Positions 35,056-47,070 are shown, numbered from the stretch's first letter. The stretch is DNA of 64,000 nt from Antedon bifida (GCA_963402885.1 OY727095.1:9429001-9493000), one strand, 5' to 3'. Numbers and translations: made by a program. The notes: a model not told the origin generated them from the sequence alone.

Positions 35056-36066
35056 ATGAGGACCAGAATGATTGCATTTGCTCTGTTTTTGTTGGTAATC
35101 AACAATTCGTTTGCTTTGTGGAATAACTCCCAAGGCCCACAACGCTCGGATATTGGTAAATAAATTTAGTTTAGTTTTGTTATATTTATTTGAATGCGTT
35201 TGTTTTGATAATACAGGTGGAATGACAACATTATATCAAATAATTTGTCAGATATTTTGCTCTATTCTTAAGTAGGCCTAAACTGTACTAGATACAGTAA
35301 CTGTTACATTGATACAAGGATACAAGGATATGATACAAGGAAACTTTATTCATCCCAACTTGGGAAATTGTGTTGCTGTCTTATAGCAATGCCGTAAAGA
35401 AAAGAGAAATGATAGGCCTAATACATAAGTGTGATAATAATAGTAACAATAATAGTGTATCGTAATAAATTCCCCTATCTTTGATATCTTTCATTATAGT
35501 TTCATATGCCCCTTGGTAGGAAGGAGAGACGATGGCGTTCAGTGAGAATATTTACCCCCAAAAAAATTCCCAAGATTTAAAATTGAAATTAAATTGTAAT
35601 TTCACTCTTCCCATGAGTAGGCCTATTTATAAATACAGTATACTGTAATTATCATTATTGAATTTTTAGATGTTGAAACAAAAGACATTTGTTATCCTGT
35701 TTGGGAGATACTGGCTTCAGAAACGTTGAAAGGATGCTTATTGAATTACGAAGACGAAAAAGAAAGAAAAGATGTACAGAAGAAAAATAATGCAAGAAAA
35801 AACGAAGGAAAAAAAACCAGATAATTGCTGTAAGATATTTTGATTTTACATGTTACTACTTCATTTAACAATTGAATAATTCAAATATTGAACAATTTAA
35901 ATATTTTTTAAATTTAATCATGACTTTAATGATTTGATTAATTTATTTTATTCATCTATATACTTTTTAATGAACTGATTGAATGTTATCTTTGAAAACC
36001 TTTAATATATTCTAAATTCTTGTTTATTTCAATTTTTCAGACACGGGTCTATGTCCTGGACGCTGA
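35056..36066 (+). CDS. SCP type A, unit 2: frameshifted copy (84 aa, two cysteines)
   Basis: Exon 1 is 35056-35155, exon 2 is 35670-35829, and the exon-3 homologue is 36041-36066. Splice borders are intact. The adenine run in exon 2 has eight A's where the intact 45435 copy has seven. The frame therefore shifts by one and stops at TAA 35822-35824, with the tail EGKKTR. Cys3 and Cys4 (NC YTGLC in the other frame) are lost. The signal peptide, Cys41 and Cys56 are unchanged. A homopolymer difference could be an assembly error, but the identical change in unit 4 argues for a real event before duplication. Confidence 0.6.
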
Positions 36067-36552
36067 TTTTAAATTCACATACTTTATATTCAACGTTGCA
36101 GCAACATAGCATAGTGGATCCTCTCTGGAAGTTACTGGTGCATGAATTAGGCCTACATTTTAACGATTTTAAAGTAAATCGTAGAATGAATGATGCTGAA
36201 CATTATTACTTATATTTTTATGTAGTAAAGTAATCTTATACGTATAATTTTAACCCACTTGAAATTAAGCGAATGTTCTTAACGTTTAAAAAAATTAAAG
36301 TTTAATCGATTTGTATTATTTAAATGAAGAAAATAAATAATATTCGTTTATTGTGAATGTAATCATTGTCAATTTTGTGCGATTCTTTCTTATTCCAGTT
36401 CAAATCCTTAAAGATTTCTGAATGTTTACGATAAAATTGCCTATCATAAATAAACCTTTTTGTTAAATGTATTGTTCGACAGCGAGCCATAAACGTGTGG
36501 AGATTAGACGTATCCAGTTAGAACTGATTATATCAGTCATCAGAAAAAGAAC

Positions 36553-36685
36553 AAGGCCATATACATGGCTGCAGTCGCGTGCGCAAATTTGGATTAGTTT
36601 TTACCAACCGACCGACCGACCGACCGACCGCGACCGACCGATCAACAAAATGAGCTATAGAGTCGCGTTTGCACGCGACTAAAAA
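36553..36685 (+). mobile_element. Short hairpin-ended element, unit 2
   Basis: Same element as 30409-30540. The CCGA run is longer (36606-36640) and the hairpin is at 36661-36680. Confidence 0.65.
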
Positions 36686-36696
36686 CACAAGTGTCC

Positions 36697-37328
36697 GTTC
36701 AAACGCTTGGCCCATCTTTCGTACTCGCGTATTAAGTTTAAATTTGTTTTAACGAATTTCAATCAAAATCATTTCTGAATGTCATTTCAGGTTGATAAAA
36801 ATGATTCATTGTTCACAGTATTTTTTTTATACTTTACTCAAAAAACTAGATGCTCTAAGTTATACAAGATACAAGAAACTGTATTTGTCTTCGTAAAAAA
36901 ACAAAGAAATGTCGTTCAGAAATAGTGCACGATCCCGCAGCTACCACTGCCCAAACTTTCCACTTCTTACTATGATTTGAACACCGTTTTGATATCGGTT
37001 AACTTGGTACCCCGGTTAATTGTGTTAACTAGGATAACCTATAAAACGGATACATTTGATGAATAATAGATACAATTGACTATATTTCAATTAAGATGAT
37101 TATGTGATAAGTATGGTATAATAATAAGATTTAAGCATTTAGTAAATAGATACGCACTAAATAGGAATACATACGTAAAAACACGTGACATTGGTTTGAA
37201 TAATGCATATTTGATATTATTTGAAGACGATTTCTAGTGAAATTGACCATTTAATCTTATTGCTTTAACTGAGAAGTTTACTTTATATTCTACATTTATT
37301 TAGTGTATTGCATTATACATCAACTAAA
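36697..37328 (+). promoter_or_regulatory. SCP 5' region of the unit-2 type-B gene
   Basis: It contains GTACTCGCGTATTAAG, CCTATAAAACGGATAC (near 37040), GATAAGTATGGTATAATAATAAG (near 37108), CACGTG at 37182-37187 followed by ACATTGG, and the leader GCTTTAACTGAGAAGTTTAC...CTAAAATGAG. The TATAAAA block or the TATAATAATAA block could serve as core promoter; the sequence cannot decide which. Confidence 0.6.
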
Positions 37329-37895
37329 ATGAGGACCAGAATGATTGCATTTGCTCTGTTTATGTTGGTAATCAACAGTTCGCTTGCTTTTCGAAACAAC
37401 TTCCTCCGCCCACAAAGCTCGGATTTTGGTAAATATTGTTTATGTTTTTTTTTATTTATAATTTTATTTTCATATCTCTTCAATGAGTTTCCGTTTATGT
37501 ATTGTTATCATCGTCATGTTTTAATGCTGTTTTAATTTATGCTGTTTAGATTGTGTTACAGTATTTAGTTAGATTGCCGAATGTTTTCAATCTTATGTTG
37601 GTGCCCTACCACATTATTATCTCTTTATTATTATTTCATTTATTGTTCTTCCTGTGTTTTGTTGTTATGTGGTAAACAAATAAAGCAACAACAGTAGTAA
37701 TAATGAAGAATTAATATACTTATTTTATTTTTAGAGGTTGAAACAGAGAATATCTGTTATTCTGCTCGGGAGTTAGAGACTTTTCAAAAGGTGACAGAGT
37801 GTTTACGCAGTTACGAAGACGAGAAAGAAAGAAAAGAAATACCGAGAAAAAAAGATGTTTTTATTTCAGACACAACTGAATGTTTGCCAGGTTAA
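37329..37895 (+). CDS. SCP type B, unit 2: two-exon precursor, intron 2 deleted (86 aa, three cysteines)
   Basis: Exon 1 is 37329-37428 (signal peptide MRTRMIAFALFMLVINSSLA, then FRNNFLRPQSSDF). Exon 2 (37735-37895) runs straight into the former exon 3. Compared with the unit-3 copy, 101 bp are missing between two ATG triplets (49241-49243 and 49342-49344). This removes the last codons of exon 2, the donor and most of intron 2. The old polypyrimidine tract and acceptor (TTTTTATTTCAG) are now read as protein (FISD) in frame. The product keeps Cys41, Cys56 and the last cysteine (Cys83) but loses Cys3, leaving an odd cysteine. It ends TECLPG. The reading frame is open throughout. Confidence 0.75.
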
Positions 37896-38606
37896 TCAGT
37901 GATCATGATAGAATGGCACACGACAGCGCTGAAAAGATAATGCTACCCAATACCATTATTAATGTTTTCACCTGTTTATGATAACACGTGTTTATTTAAT
38001 ATACTTTTAAAAATGTTAATCTTAATCAATATTTTTGTTGTTTTAGTCTTACCATTGTTACACACTTTCGTATATCATTGCTACTTGTTTGATTTCGCAT
38101 CACGCCGTGACAATGGTAATAAATTTCGTTTCATTCAACGAGAAAGTTATATTCTGTGGTTATTATTGTTATATTCAACGGTCAGCTCTGCAACGCGATA
38201 AACACGCAGTACTTATATAGGCTACTGAATCTCAAAATGATGGTGAACTGGGACAACGTTTTAGGCAAAGGCTTTACACGTACTTTTAAATGAATTATGT
38301 ATATCTTTTCCTGTTCATGTACAACAAATCAACCCTCCATCACCCACCACTTTAATATGGAATTGGAAGCGTAAATGCGTGTTTATGAGCCCCTTGTTCA
38401 ATATACACGAAATTCCCCTTGTTTGAAAATCTTATCTGTGAACACACCGAGGGATAGCTTCATGAAGTAGGCCTAACAACCAAACTCTCCTGATCTGTCA
38501 CGTGGGAGCTTTCTGGCGGCGTCAGGGACCAGAGCAGTATGGCATCCAACATAGGTCATGTACCGTCTAACCATCTCTGTTATATAGTCTTCCCAATGTT
38601 TAGTAT
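37896..38606. other. 3' flank of type-B gene, shared by units 2-4
   Basis: Near-identical to 49383-50092 and 57766-58476. It includes a 79-codon open stretch (37962-38201) rich in hydrophobic residues. That stretch has no family or codon signature and is conserved only because the units are recent copies. Confidence 0.55.
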
Positions 38607-38740
38607 ACAAATATTGACTGGGCTGAGGGGCATGGTTAAAAATACAGCCCAAGGTGATCTACAGACTATACTGTATCCCGAGACGAAGCCGAGGGCTATA
38701 TTCCATACCGTGCCCCAATGAAAGCCCAGTAAATATTTGT
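38607..38740. mobile_element. Small inverted-repeat element, unit 2 (23 bp shorter)
   Basis: ACAAATATTGACTGGGCT at the left is mirrored by AGCCCAGTAAATATTTGT at the right. Units 3 and 4 have 157-bp versions (50093-50249, 58477-58633). Unit 2 lacks 23 bp of the centre. No gene. Confidence 0.7.
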
Positions 38741-39160
38741 AAATATTTTATATACCGTACCACCGAAATGAACGCAAACATGGACTTGGTTGGTGTAGGC
38801 GTAGTTTGTGGCACAGTTTGGCTGCGAAGAAGCAAACAAATCAGGTCTGCATTCGATAATTCGTCGCTTCCAAATATGCAATAAATATTCCTAAAATCAT
38901 ACTTTATTTGTTTCTTCATATTTTAACTGGCCACTAAACTGACTAAATCCTAAGCCTAAGTCAGCTCATACAAGTTAATCATCGTAGGCTAAGCTACGCA
39001 AGGGCTACGCAATCGCGTCGCTCGTGTGGATCCGATTGTATTAAAGAAGATAGAAGAAACAGACATTCGCAGTTTAGCCGGTCTCTAATTCGAGGGCATG
39101 GCAATAACTATAGACCGGCGATTAACCAATCAGATGCCGTGAATTACGGTAGTCTATAAG

Positions 39161-39437
39161 TGTCACGGCAACTTTTTAAAAATATCACGGCAACTTTCAA
39201 AAAAAGCCACGGCAATTTGAAAAAAGCCACGGCAATTTGAAAAAAGCCACGGCAAATTAAAAATAAAACATCACGGCAAATTAAAAATAAAACATCGCGG
39301 CAATTTAACAAAAATACCACGGCAACTTAAAAATGAAACACCACGGCAAATTAGTATTGAAACACCACGGCAAATTAATAATGAAACACCACGGCAAATT
39401 ACAGAATGCCACGGCGGAAGTGAGTTACCACGGCGGA
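39161..39437 (+). repeat. CACGGCAA tandem repeat, unit 2
   Basis: About 13 units of 18-27 bp are built on CCACGGCAAWTT with A-rich spacers. The last part forms an open frame with the repeated word KHHGKL, followed by a strong donor (CTGAG|GTAAGT at 39471). Unit 4 has one additional 20-bp repeat. No acceptor or partner exon was identified, so it is annotated as a repeat. Confidence 0.75.
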
Positions 39438-39499
39438 ATTGAAACCTTTGGAATCTTCGATTTTTCTGAGGTAAGTAATTATTTGTGCATTGATGTAAA

Positions 39500-39560
39500 T
39501 ATTATTATTATTATTATTACTTGTATAGCGCACATTTATACAACATTTAATTATAATCAG
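39500..39560 (-). mobile_element. Retroposon 3' tail, minus strand
   Basis: On the minus strand GTATAAATGTGCGCTATACA is followed by AAGTAATAATAATAATAA. This is the usual form of a non-LTR or SINE tail with an ATA/AAT repeat. Only the tail is recognisable. Confidence 0.55.
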
Positions 39561-39943
39561 CGTCGCTTCACATCAATTAGTATCGTAAATTATATTAATA
39601 TATTTAACTGCAGCAGTTTACGTCTTTATTGCACTCTTCTTGAACTTTCTAGGCCGGGCTAGACCATAGGCCTTATTACAAGGTAGGCATAGGCCCTATA
39701 ACATTCTACAATGTTTTAATATATTTACAGTATAAATCTGTTTTTTATATAACATGTTTTTTAACAGTAGACCTAGCTACTACTGTAGGCCTAAGGCCTA
39801 TGCCTTAGGCTAGTAGTAGGCATAGCTAGGCCTAGTGCAATAAACACGTAAATACTGCAGTTAAATAAATTGATATAATAATTATTTATTTACTTCCATC
39901 CCTGTCTAACTTAACACTACTGTATAGTGAAAGAATAATTTAC

Positions 39944-40476
39944 CTGGAAATGGCCTCATTATGTTCTCTTTTAATGGAAAAGCTTCATCTCCGACAATTA
40001 GGTGTGGTACTGGACCAAGTTCAGGCATACCTGGCAAGTTTGTTGGTGGTGGAATGCCAATAGTGTTGTTTTGCAGTGCACTTTTGAAGTGCATTCGAGA
40101 AAAAATTCCCCCGTCACTGTTTGAGCCATAGGAACCAACATCAATAAATATAAAGTTATAGGCTGCGTCAACCAAAGCCATTAAAACAATGGAATGGGTA
40201 CCTTTATAATTATAAAAAAGGGACCCAGAGTTGTCTGGTGCCTTAATTACAATGTGCTTGCCATCAATTGCTCCCACACAATTAGGAAAGTTCCATTTCT
40301 TGGAAAATTGCAATGAAATTTCGTTCCACTCTTTTGGAGTTGGAGGGGCGATGTATTTTGGTTGAAGTTTTGTCCATATGACTTCTGCAACCTCGATTAC
40401 GATAGAACTTATCGTACTTTTTCCAACACGAAAGTTGTAATGCAGTGACGCATACGAATCGCCAGTGGCCAGAAAT
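39944..40476 (-). pseudogene. PIF/Harbinger (HARBI1-like, DDE_Tnp_4) transposase fragment, unit 2
   Basis: A single exon with acceptor TTTATCAG at 40477-40484 and donor GTAAAT at 39938-39943 encodes about 178 residues. Recognisable pieces in order are RFLATGDSYASLHYNF, a helix-turn-helix-like VGKSTISSIVIEV, FPNCVGAIDGKH (first catalytic Asp), FYNYKGTHSIVLMALVDA, IDVGSYGSNSDGGIF (second Asp) and LIVGDEAFPLKENIMRPFPG. In the family this is followed by a FNYRLSRARR-like segment carrying the catalytic Glu. No such exon is found downstream on the minus strand, and no convincing N-terminal exon was identified. It is therefore read as an incomplete transposase. Confidence 0.85.
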
Positions 40477-40762
40477 CTGATAAAAATAAGGGAATGAAAA
40501 ATTACAGAAAAAAAACAAAAACACTCAATCAAATTTATTAATAATATTGTGACCTCCCTAAAACATGCATATTAGTTCATTTGAGCAGAAAAAATATATT
40601 AAAATCTGAAGAAACCTTTGAATTGCAGTAAAATATTAAGGACTTTAAAGGACAATAAATAGATTAAAGGCAATTTTCCATCTTCCAATTAGATTTCTTA
40701 TTGTAAATAATATTCAAGGTGGTCAAGCTTGTATAGCACCTATAACACAAATGTTTCTAAAC

Positions 40763-40948
40763 CTCTGTCTACACTATCAAATTTTATGTGACAAAATAAT
40801 GTGATGTGCCTATATATGTATATGATGATCACTACCATATTTAAGCATAATCACTATAGCCTAATATTTGGTCACATCAAACTATTTTTGTCAAACCAGG
40901 GAAGAGTGAAAAGAGTCAAACTAGTTTGATAGTGTAGACAGAGCTTAA
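40763..40948. mobile_element. CTGTCTACACTATC MITE, unit 2
   Basis: The left end CTCTGTCTACACTATCAAAT and the right end TTTGATAGTGTAGACAGAGC are inverted repeats. The inner ATGGTCACATCAAACT-type words match the other copies of this family. Confidence 0.75.
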
Positions 40949-41406
40949 ACAAAAAGAAAAGTCCATGAACTATCCTTATAAATAATAATAATAATTAGAG
41001 GTGACGCAGAGAAATGCATTTTCACCGCACCAAATTCTCCAGCATTTTAAAGTTTTTAATCGAGAACTCACCGAAACAGAGCTCGAGCAAAAAAGGTGTT
41101 AGACTATAGGCCTATTCTATGCATGTAATAAAACAATCAAACCGATGTGACTAAAATAATTTATTCAATTGAATTCAACATTCATTTTCATCCTTTTTGT
41201 GTGTACAATAATAGAATAAAATGTGGGAAAGTACGTGTTGTATTCAGTCATTGTTATAACCAAACCACTTTCTTAACGTGTTTTATTAGTGTAGGCCAAT
41301 ATCACTCTTAATTAACCTTTCGTATGATATCTGCAATAGGCCTACTATTGATGAAACATATAATTAGTAACAAATAACCACATGGGCGATAATGGTACCA
41401 ACTAAT

Positions 41407-44400
41407 TTCCATACAATACGCACGTTCCAATATAAGTGCAATGGCCATCCGCCAGAAACTAGAAAACAAGGTTTTTATATTTAGAGCATCGATGATGGGC
41501 AAATGCTTCGGCGTAAGGGATAAGCGGCCGTAAGATAAGACAGAACACAGTTACAATCGTAACAACCCACAGTACAAAGAAATATAGGTCAGTGAAAAAC
41601 CAGAGTAAGGTGTGAATGAAGTGCGAATTTCTATTTCAAGCTATTGACAAGAGAACAGTCGACATTGAAACAAACATACAATTGATAAACAATTATAAAT
41701 ACTTTAAAGTGTATATGAAAATATATGTAAAGAAAACGATACTAGTAGAAATGTGTTAAATTATTAGGTATAGGCCTATATATAATAGAATAACATGTAT
41801 TAAAAAAAACCAAAACAAAACAAATATAAGTATGTATGTTAACGAATGCAAAATATGTTTTTAAAAATAAGAAATGTTGAAAAATTATGCTAAGAGTTAA
41901 CATAAAAGAGAAAAAAAGAAATACATTAAAAGATGATATGTATAATTAATTATAAGAGAAATAATGATAATGAATAGAGATATATAAAAACACATGATAA
42001 CAAAAATACAATGTTAGAACAAATGTGTATAAATTAATATACAGTATTTATATGAAAATGTATATGATGGAAATAAAAGTGGAATGAACCCAAAATTATA
42101 AAAATTATTACTTTTAAGCTCTGTCTACACTATCAAACTAGTTTGGCAAAAAGTGTCCAAATATGGTATAGTGATATGCTTAAATATGGTAGTGATATGA
42201 CATCAATTTAGGGGTATAACCATATTACAGTGAACCCCTAGGCGACACTTTCGTGTCCCCTTAATAGACGTGTCTGCTAAAGATGTATTGTCCCCCAAAA
42301 ACATGAAAAATGAAGATTAAATAAACTTTGAATAGGTTATTTTGTAGTTTTAATAAAGTTAATCACTTCCGTAGATAAAAAAAACAAATTATGTTTTCAC
42401 TTATAAAATAACAAAATAAATGGTTAAATTCAACCAAAAATCCATTGGTTGGTGATTGGTGAACTTACAATTCTTCCTTCTGGTTTGACAAAAAAGTGCG
42501 ATGTGCCCAAATATGGTAGTGATATGACATCATCTCCATATATGGGCACATCACATTTGCTTTCCGTGAAAGAATCCCTCTTAATATCGGTGTCCTAAGT
42601 GTGGTGTTCTACTGTAATTAAGTAGGTGTCCCCTATAACATATAAAAAATACGGTATAAAAAAAAGTAAAATTTACAATGTATTAGTTAACTATCAATAG
42701 GAATGTCATTAAATCACAAGTCATCGTATTTAGGAACAAATACAAAACTTTATCCAACCCATTCAAAAAAGTTGATTGAATTGTTATTAACATTAATTAA
42801 TTCATAATGCAGCTGGTCCATTAACAAAGGACAAGATAATAAGAATGTCTTTTGTTGTAGTCCTGTTTTACTTTTTCAATTCTCGTAACAAACAAAATGT
42901 GAAACAAATGAAAAAGCAACCATTCACTCTCTTAAGCTCTGTCTACACTATCAAACTAGTTTGACAAGGGAAGAGTGAACTTACAATTCTTCCTTCTGGT
43001 TTGACAAAAAAGTGCGATGTGCCCAAATATGGTAGTGATATGACATCATCTCCATATATGGGCACATCACATTTGTTTGTCACATAAAGTTTAGTGTAGA
43101 CAGAGCTTTACTGTAAACGAATGATGATGTTACGCGTTTGTTTTCACTCTTAAAAAGGTAAGGTTTCAAACTGTAAAAGTTGTTAAAATTGTCTAAAATA
43201 ATGTAACGTTTGAAAATCGTTAACCAGAGTTACTTTCACTCTTTTAAAGCCTTTTCTACACTATCAAACTTTATGTGATATGATGTAATATCACTACCAT
43301 ATTTGGACATACCGTATTTGGGCACATCACACTTTTTTTGTCAAACCAGGGAAGAGTGAAAAAGAAGAATTGTAATTTCAGTCTTCCCTTGTCAAACTAG
43401 TTTTAATGTAGACAGAGCTTAAGAGTGATCATTTGGGTATACTCCTCACAACAATGACCTTTCACTCTAAAAGATTGGATTTTTACAATTACACTCTTAT
43501 TAACTGAATATTGTATTCTACCCAGTCTCAATTCAGCCATTGTAATTGCCAATAATCTCCAGTGTACAAGCGTTGTTTATAAATAGCCTAATATTATTGT
43601 CGTCCAAAACCATATGCTTTATAAAGACTAAAAATTCAATTAAAATCACAGGTATATTTTGATTATTAATAATTTGCATACCACCATACTGTGCGTTGTG
43701 TTTGTTGCTGCATAATATACTTTGAATTAATTACAATATGGTGTTTCATTTTAATAGAGACATTAATGATATAAATGAATTGGCAACCTCCTCCATATGT
43801 TTTGGACAATTCATTATTTATTCAATTATGTTGTATTATTTTCAATTTATCCATCCATGATTGTAGGAGAAACGCATAAATAAATAAATAAACATATTTT
43901 TTTTTAGGAATACAAGTATAATCATTATTCAAAATGACAACTAGATGATAAGAAATTAAACTTAAGTTACAATAACAATTTCAAGTTTGTATGTATACAT
44001 TATTGCCAGACAGCAAATTTTACACATTAGGCCTACATTTTCATAACATAATTTAATGAAACTTCGTTCCCCATTAAATTAAATTGCCTCAGTTTCCACC
44101 ATTCTATTTTAAAGGGCGTCAATTTGCACCTTGTTCTAGGTTTGTATCTTTTGGTTCCCATTATGTAACGCAATGCAATGACGTAAAAGCAACGCAAACG
44201 ATTTAATGATATTCCATCGCTTTGGATTAATCTTTGTTTCCACTAGCGACGCAACGCAAGGACGTAACGCAACGTAATTGATTTGACCAATCACAAGCGA
44301 TGGATTATTCGAACAGTGGCTTTTCATTGGTTAACTCGCTTGAGTTGAGCGTACGTCCTTCCGTTGCGTCTCTAGTGGGAACCACGCTTTAAGCTTGGTT

Positions 44401-44935
44401 CCCACTAGGACGCAACGCAAGGACGTAAACGCAACGCAAGCGTGTTGTCCTATGACAAGCGACAGTTCGAATAATCCATCGCTTGTGATTGGTCAACTCG
44501 CTTGCGTTTCCACTAGGACGTAAGCCGCAACACGAGCGAATTGACTAATCACAAGCGACAGTTCGAATAATCCATCGCTGCGTTTGGTCAATTTTCCCAG
44601 GACGTCCTTGCGTTACGTCCTGGGAACCAAGCTTCATATGTGGAACCAAGCTTTACGCTGAGCTTATATGTCTTTGCGTTGCGTAGATTGTCTCACCGTA
44701 TAGTGGGGTCCCTTAGGGTCAAAAACTTTACACGGATGACAAAGTTTTCAAATTTTGCACATATGTTCACTTGGACATACAGATTAAAAAAATCACTGTA
44801 GCCAAGAAAAAAAATTTATTTTATGACCATATTTGGAGTATTTTCAAAATGGCCGCCAAAACAAAATGATGGTCCATATCTTAGTAACCGGTAGGGGTAC
44901 AGAGTTCATTTTAGTGTTAAATTGCTTAGAACACA
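41407..44935. repeat. Unit 3 MITE-rich 5' block
   Basis: It matches 31031-34560. It shares unit-5-specific variants (CAGTACAAAGAAATATAGG, GCTAAGAGTTAAC) that units 2 and 4 lack. The GGTTCCCACTAG MITE cluster lies at about 44150-44650 and is about 27 bp longer than in unit 2 (extra CCAGGACGTCCTTGCGTTAC-containing piece). Confidence 0.8.
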
Positions 44936-45307
44936 TATGTTTCTATTCACTCTAATACAACATTTTATAGTCCTTCGTTACGTACATTTGAAATCGCCAT
45001 TTTTTTTCACGCTGAAATTACTATATTCGAGAACCAGCACGATCCAGATGGTACGCGAGCGAAGCGAGATAACTACTTATCTCAAAAGATACCTGGTACC
45101 TTTTTAACTTCTTCTCCATGAGTGTTTCAAATAATTAATTTCATATCGGATTTGATTGATTAACTTTGTACGCCAATCTGTAAAACGGATTTTTCATCAA
45201 TAATATATACATTTGTGTATTTCAATTAATGATGACGTGATAAGTATGGTATAAAAGTAAGATGCGCATTTATGAATACGCACTAAACAGAAATACATAC
45301 GTAAACA

Positions 45308-45313
45308 CACGTG
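45308..45313 (+). promoter_or_regulatory. E-box CACGTG upstream of the 45435 gene
   Basis: ACACGTGATATTGG lies 122 bp before the ATG of the intact type-A gene. Confidence 0.6.
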
Positions 45314-45434
45314 ATATTGGTTTGATTAATGCATATTTGATATTATTTGACGATTTCTAGTGAAACTGATCATTTACTCTTATTTCTTCGATTGAGAAGT
45401 TTACACTTGTGTATTGCATTATACATCAACTAAA

Positions 45435-46437
45435 ATGAGGACCAGAATGATTGCATTTGCTCTGTTTTTGTTGGTAATCAACAATTCGTTTGCTCTTAGG
45501 AATAACTCCCAAGGCCCACAACGCTCGGATATTGGTAAATAAATTTAGTTTAGTTTTGTTATATTTATTTGAATGCGTTTGTTTTGATAATACAGGTGGA
45601 ATGACAACATTATATCAAATAATTTGTCAGATATTTTGCTCTATTCTTAAGTAGGCCTAAATTGTACTAGATACAGTAACTGTTACATTGATACAAGGAT
45701 ATGATACAAGGAAACTTTATTCATCCCAACTTGGGAAATTGTGTTGCTGTCTTATAACAATGCCGTAAAGAAAAGAGAAATGATAGGCCTTATACATAAG
45801 TGTGATAATAATAGTAACAATAATAGTGTATCGTAATAAATTCCCCTATCTTTGATATCTTTCATTATAGTTTCATATGCCCCTTGGTAGGAAGGAGAGA
45901 CGATGGCGTTCAGTGAGAATATTTACCCCCAAAAAAATTCCCAAGATTTAAAATTGAAATTAAATTGTAATTTCACTCTTCCCATGAGTAGGCCTATTTA
46001 TAAATACAGTATACTGTAATTATCATTAATGAATTTTTAGATGTTGAAACAAAAGACATTTGTTATCCTGTTTGGGAGATACTGGCTTCAGAAACGTTGA
46101 AAGGATGCTTATTGAATTACGAAGACGAAAAAGAAAGAAAAGATGTACAGAAGAAAAATAATGCAGGAAAAAATGAAGGAAAAAAACCAGATAATTGCTG
46201 TAAGATATTTTGATTTTACATGTTACTACTTCATTTAACAATTGAATAATTCAAATATTGAAAAATTTAAATATTTTTTAAATTTAATCATGACTGTAAT
46301 GATTTGATGAAAATTATTTTATTCATCTATATACTTTTTAATGAACTGATTGAATGTTATCTTTGAAAACCTTTAATATATTCTAAATTCTTGTTTATTT
46401 CAATTTTTCAGACACGGGTCTATGTCCTGGACGCTGA
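45435..46437 (+). CDS. SCP type A, unit 3: intact four-cysteine precursor (94 aa)
   Basis: This is the only unbroken type-A copy. Exons are 45435-45534, 46041-46199 and 46412-46437, with GTAAAT and GTAAGA donors, TTTTTAG and TTTTTCAG acceptors, and phase-1 introns. The signal peptide is residues 1-20 (MRTRMIAFALFLLVINNSFA), followed by LRNNSQGPQRSD. Cysteines are at 41, 56, 86 and 91 (C-x14-C, x29, C-x4-C). The stretch between the pairs (about residues 61-82) is Lys/Glu-rich with several dibasic sites. The end YTGLCPGR places Gly-Arg after Pro, the form of a C-terminal amidation signal. AATAAA lies at 46704-46709. It serves as the reference for judging the frameshifts in units 1, 2 and 4. Confidence 0.85.
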
Positions 46438-46703
46438 TTTTAAATTCACATACTTTATATTCAACGTTGCAGCAACATAGCATAGTGGATCCTCTCTGGA
46501 AGTTACTGGTGCATGAATTAGGCCTACATTTTAACGATTTTAACGTAAATCGTAGAATGAATGATGCTGAACATTATTACTTATATTTTTATGTAGTAAA
46601 GTAATCTTATACGTATACTTTTAACCCACTTGAAATTAAGCGAATGTTCTTAACGTTTAAAAAAAATTAAAGTTTAATCGATTTGTATTATTTAAAAGAA
46701 GAA

Positions 46704-46709
46704 AATAAA
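46704..46709 (+). terminator. Polyadenylation signal of the 45435 gene
   Basis: AATAAA lies about 270 bp after the stop; it is preceded by AAGAAG and is conserved in the other units. Confidence 0.5.
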
Positions 46710-46933
46710 TAATATTCCTTTACTGTGAATGTAATCATTGTCAATTTTGTGCGATTCCTAACTCAGTTCTTTCTTATTCCAGTTCAAATCCTTAAAGATT
46801 TCTGAATGTTTACGATAAAATTGCCTATCATAAATAAACCTTTTTGTTAAATGTATTGTTCGACAGCGAGCCATAAACGTGTGGAGATTAGACGTATCCA
46901 GTTAGAACTGATTATATCAGTCATCAGAAAAAG

Positions 46934-47070
46934 AACAAGGACATATACATGGCTGCAGTCGCGTGCGCAAATTTGGATTAGTTTTTACCAACCGACCGAC
47001 CGACCTCGACCGACCGACCAACCGATCAACAAAATAAGCTATAGAGTCGCGTTTGCACGCGACTAAAAAC
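46934..47070 (+). mobile_element. Short hairpin-ended element, unit 3
   Basis: Same element as 30409-30540, with its terminal hairpin at 47045-47064. Confidence 0.6.

Noticed and set aside
37962-38201. 79-codon hydrophobic frame behind type-B genes
   Set aside because: Identical in three recent copies, lacks splice or start context, and has no recognisable domain.
41308-41502. Possible N-terminal transposase exon on the minus strand
   Set aside because: The frame crosses a unit boundary and shows no HARBI1 motif; not supported.
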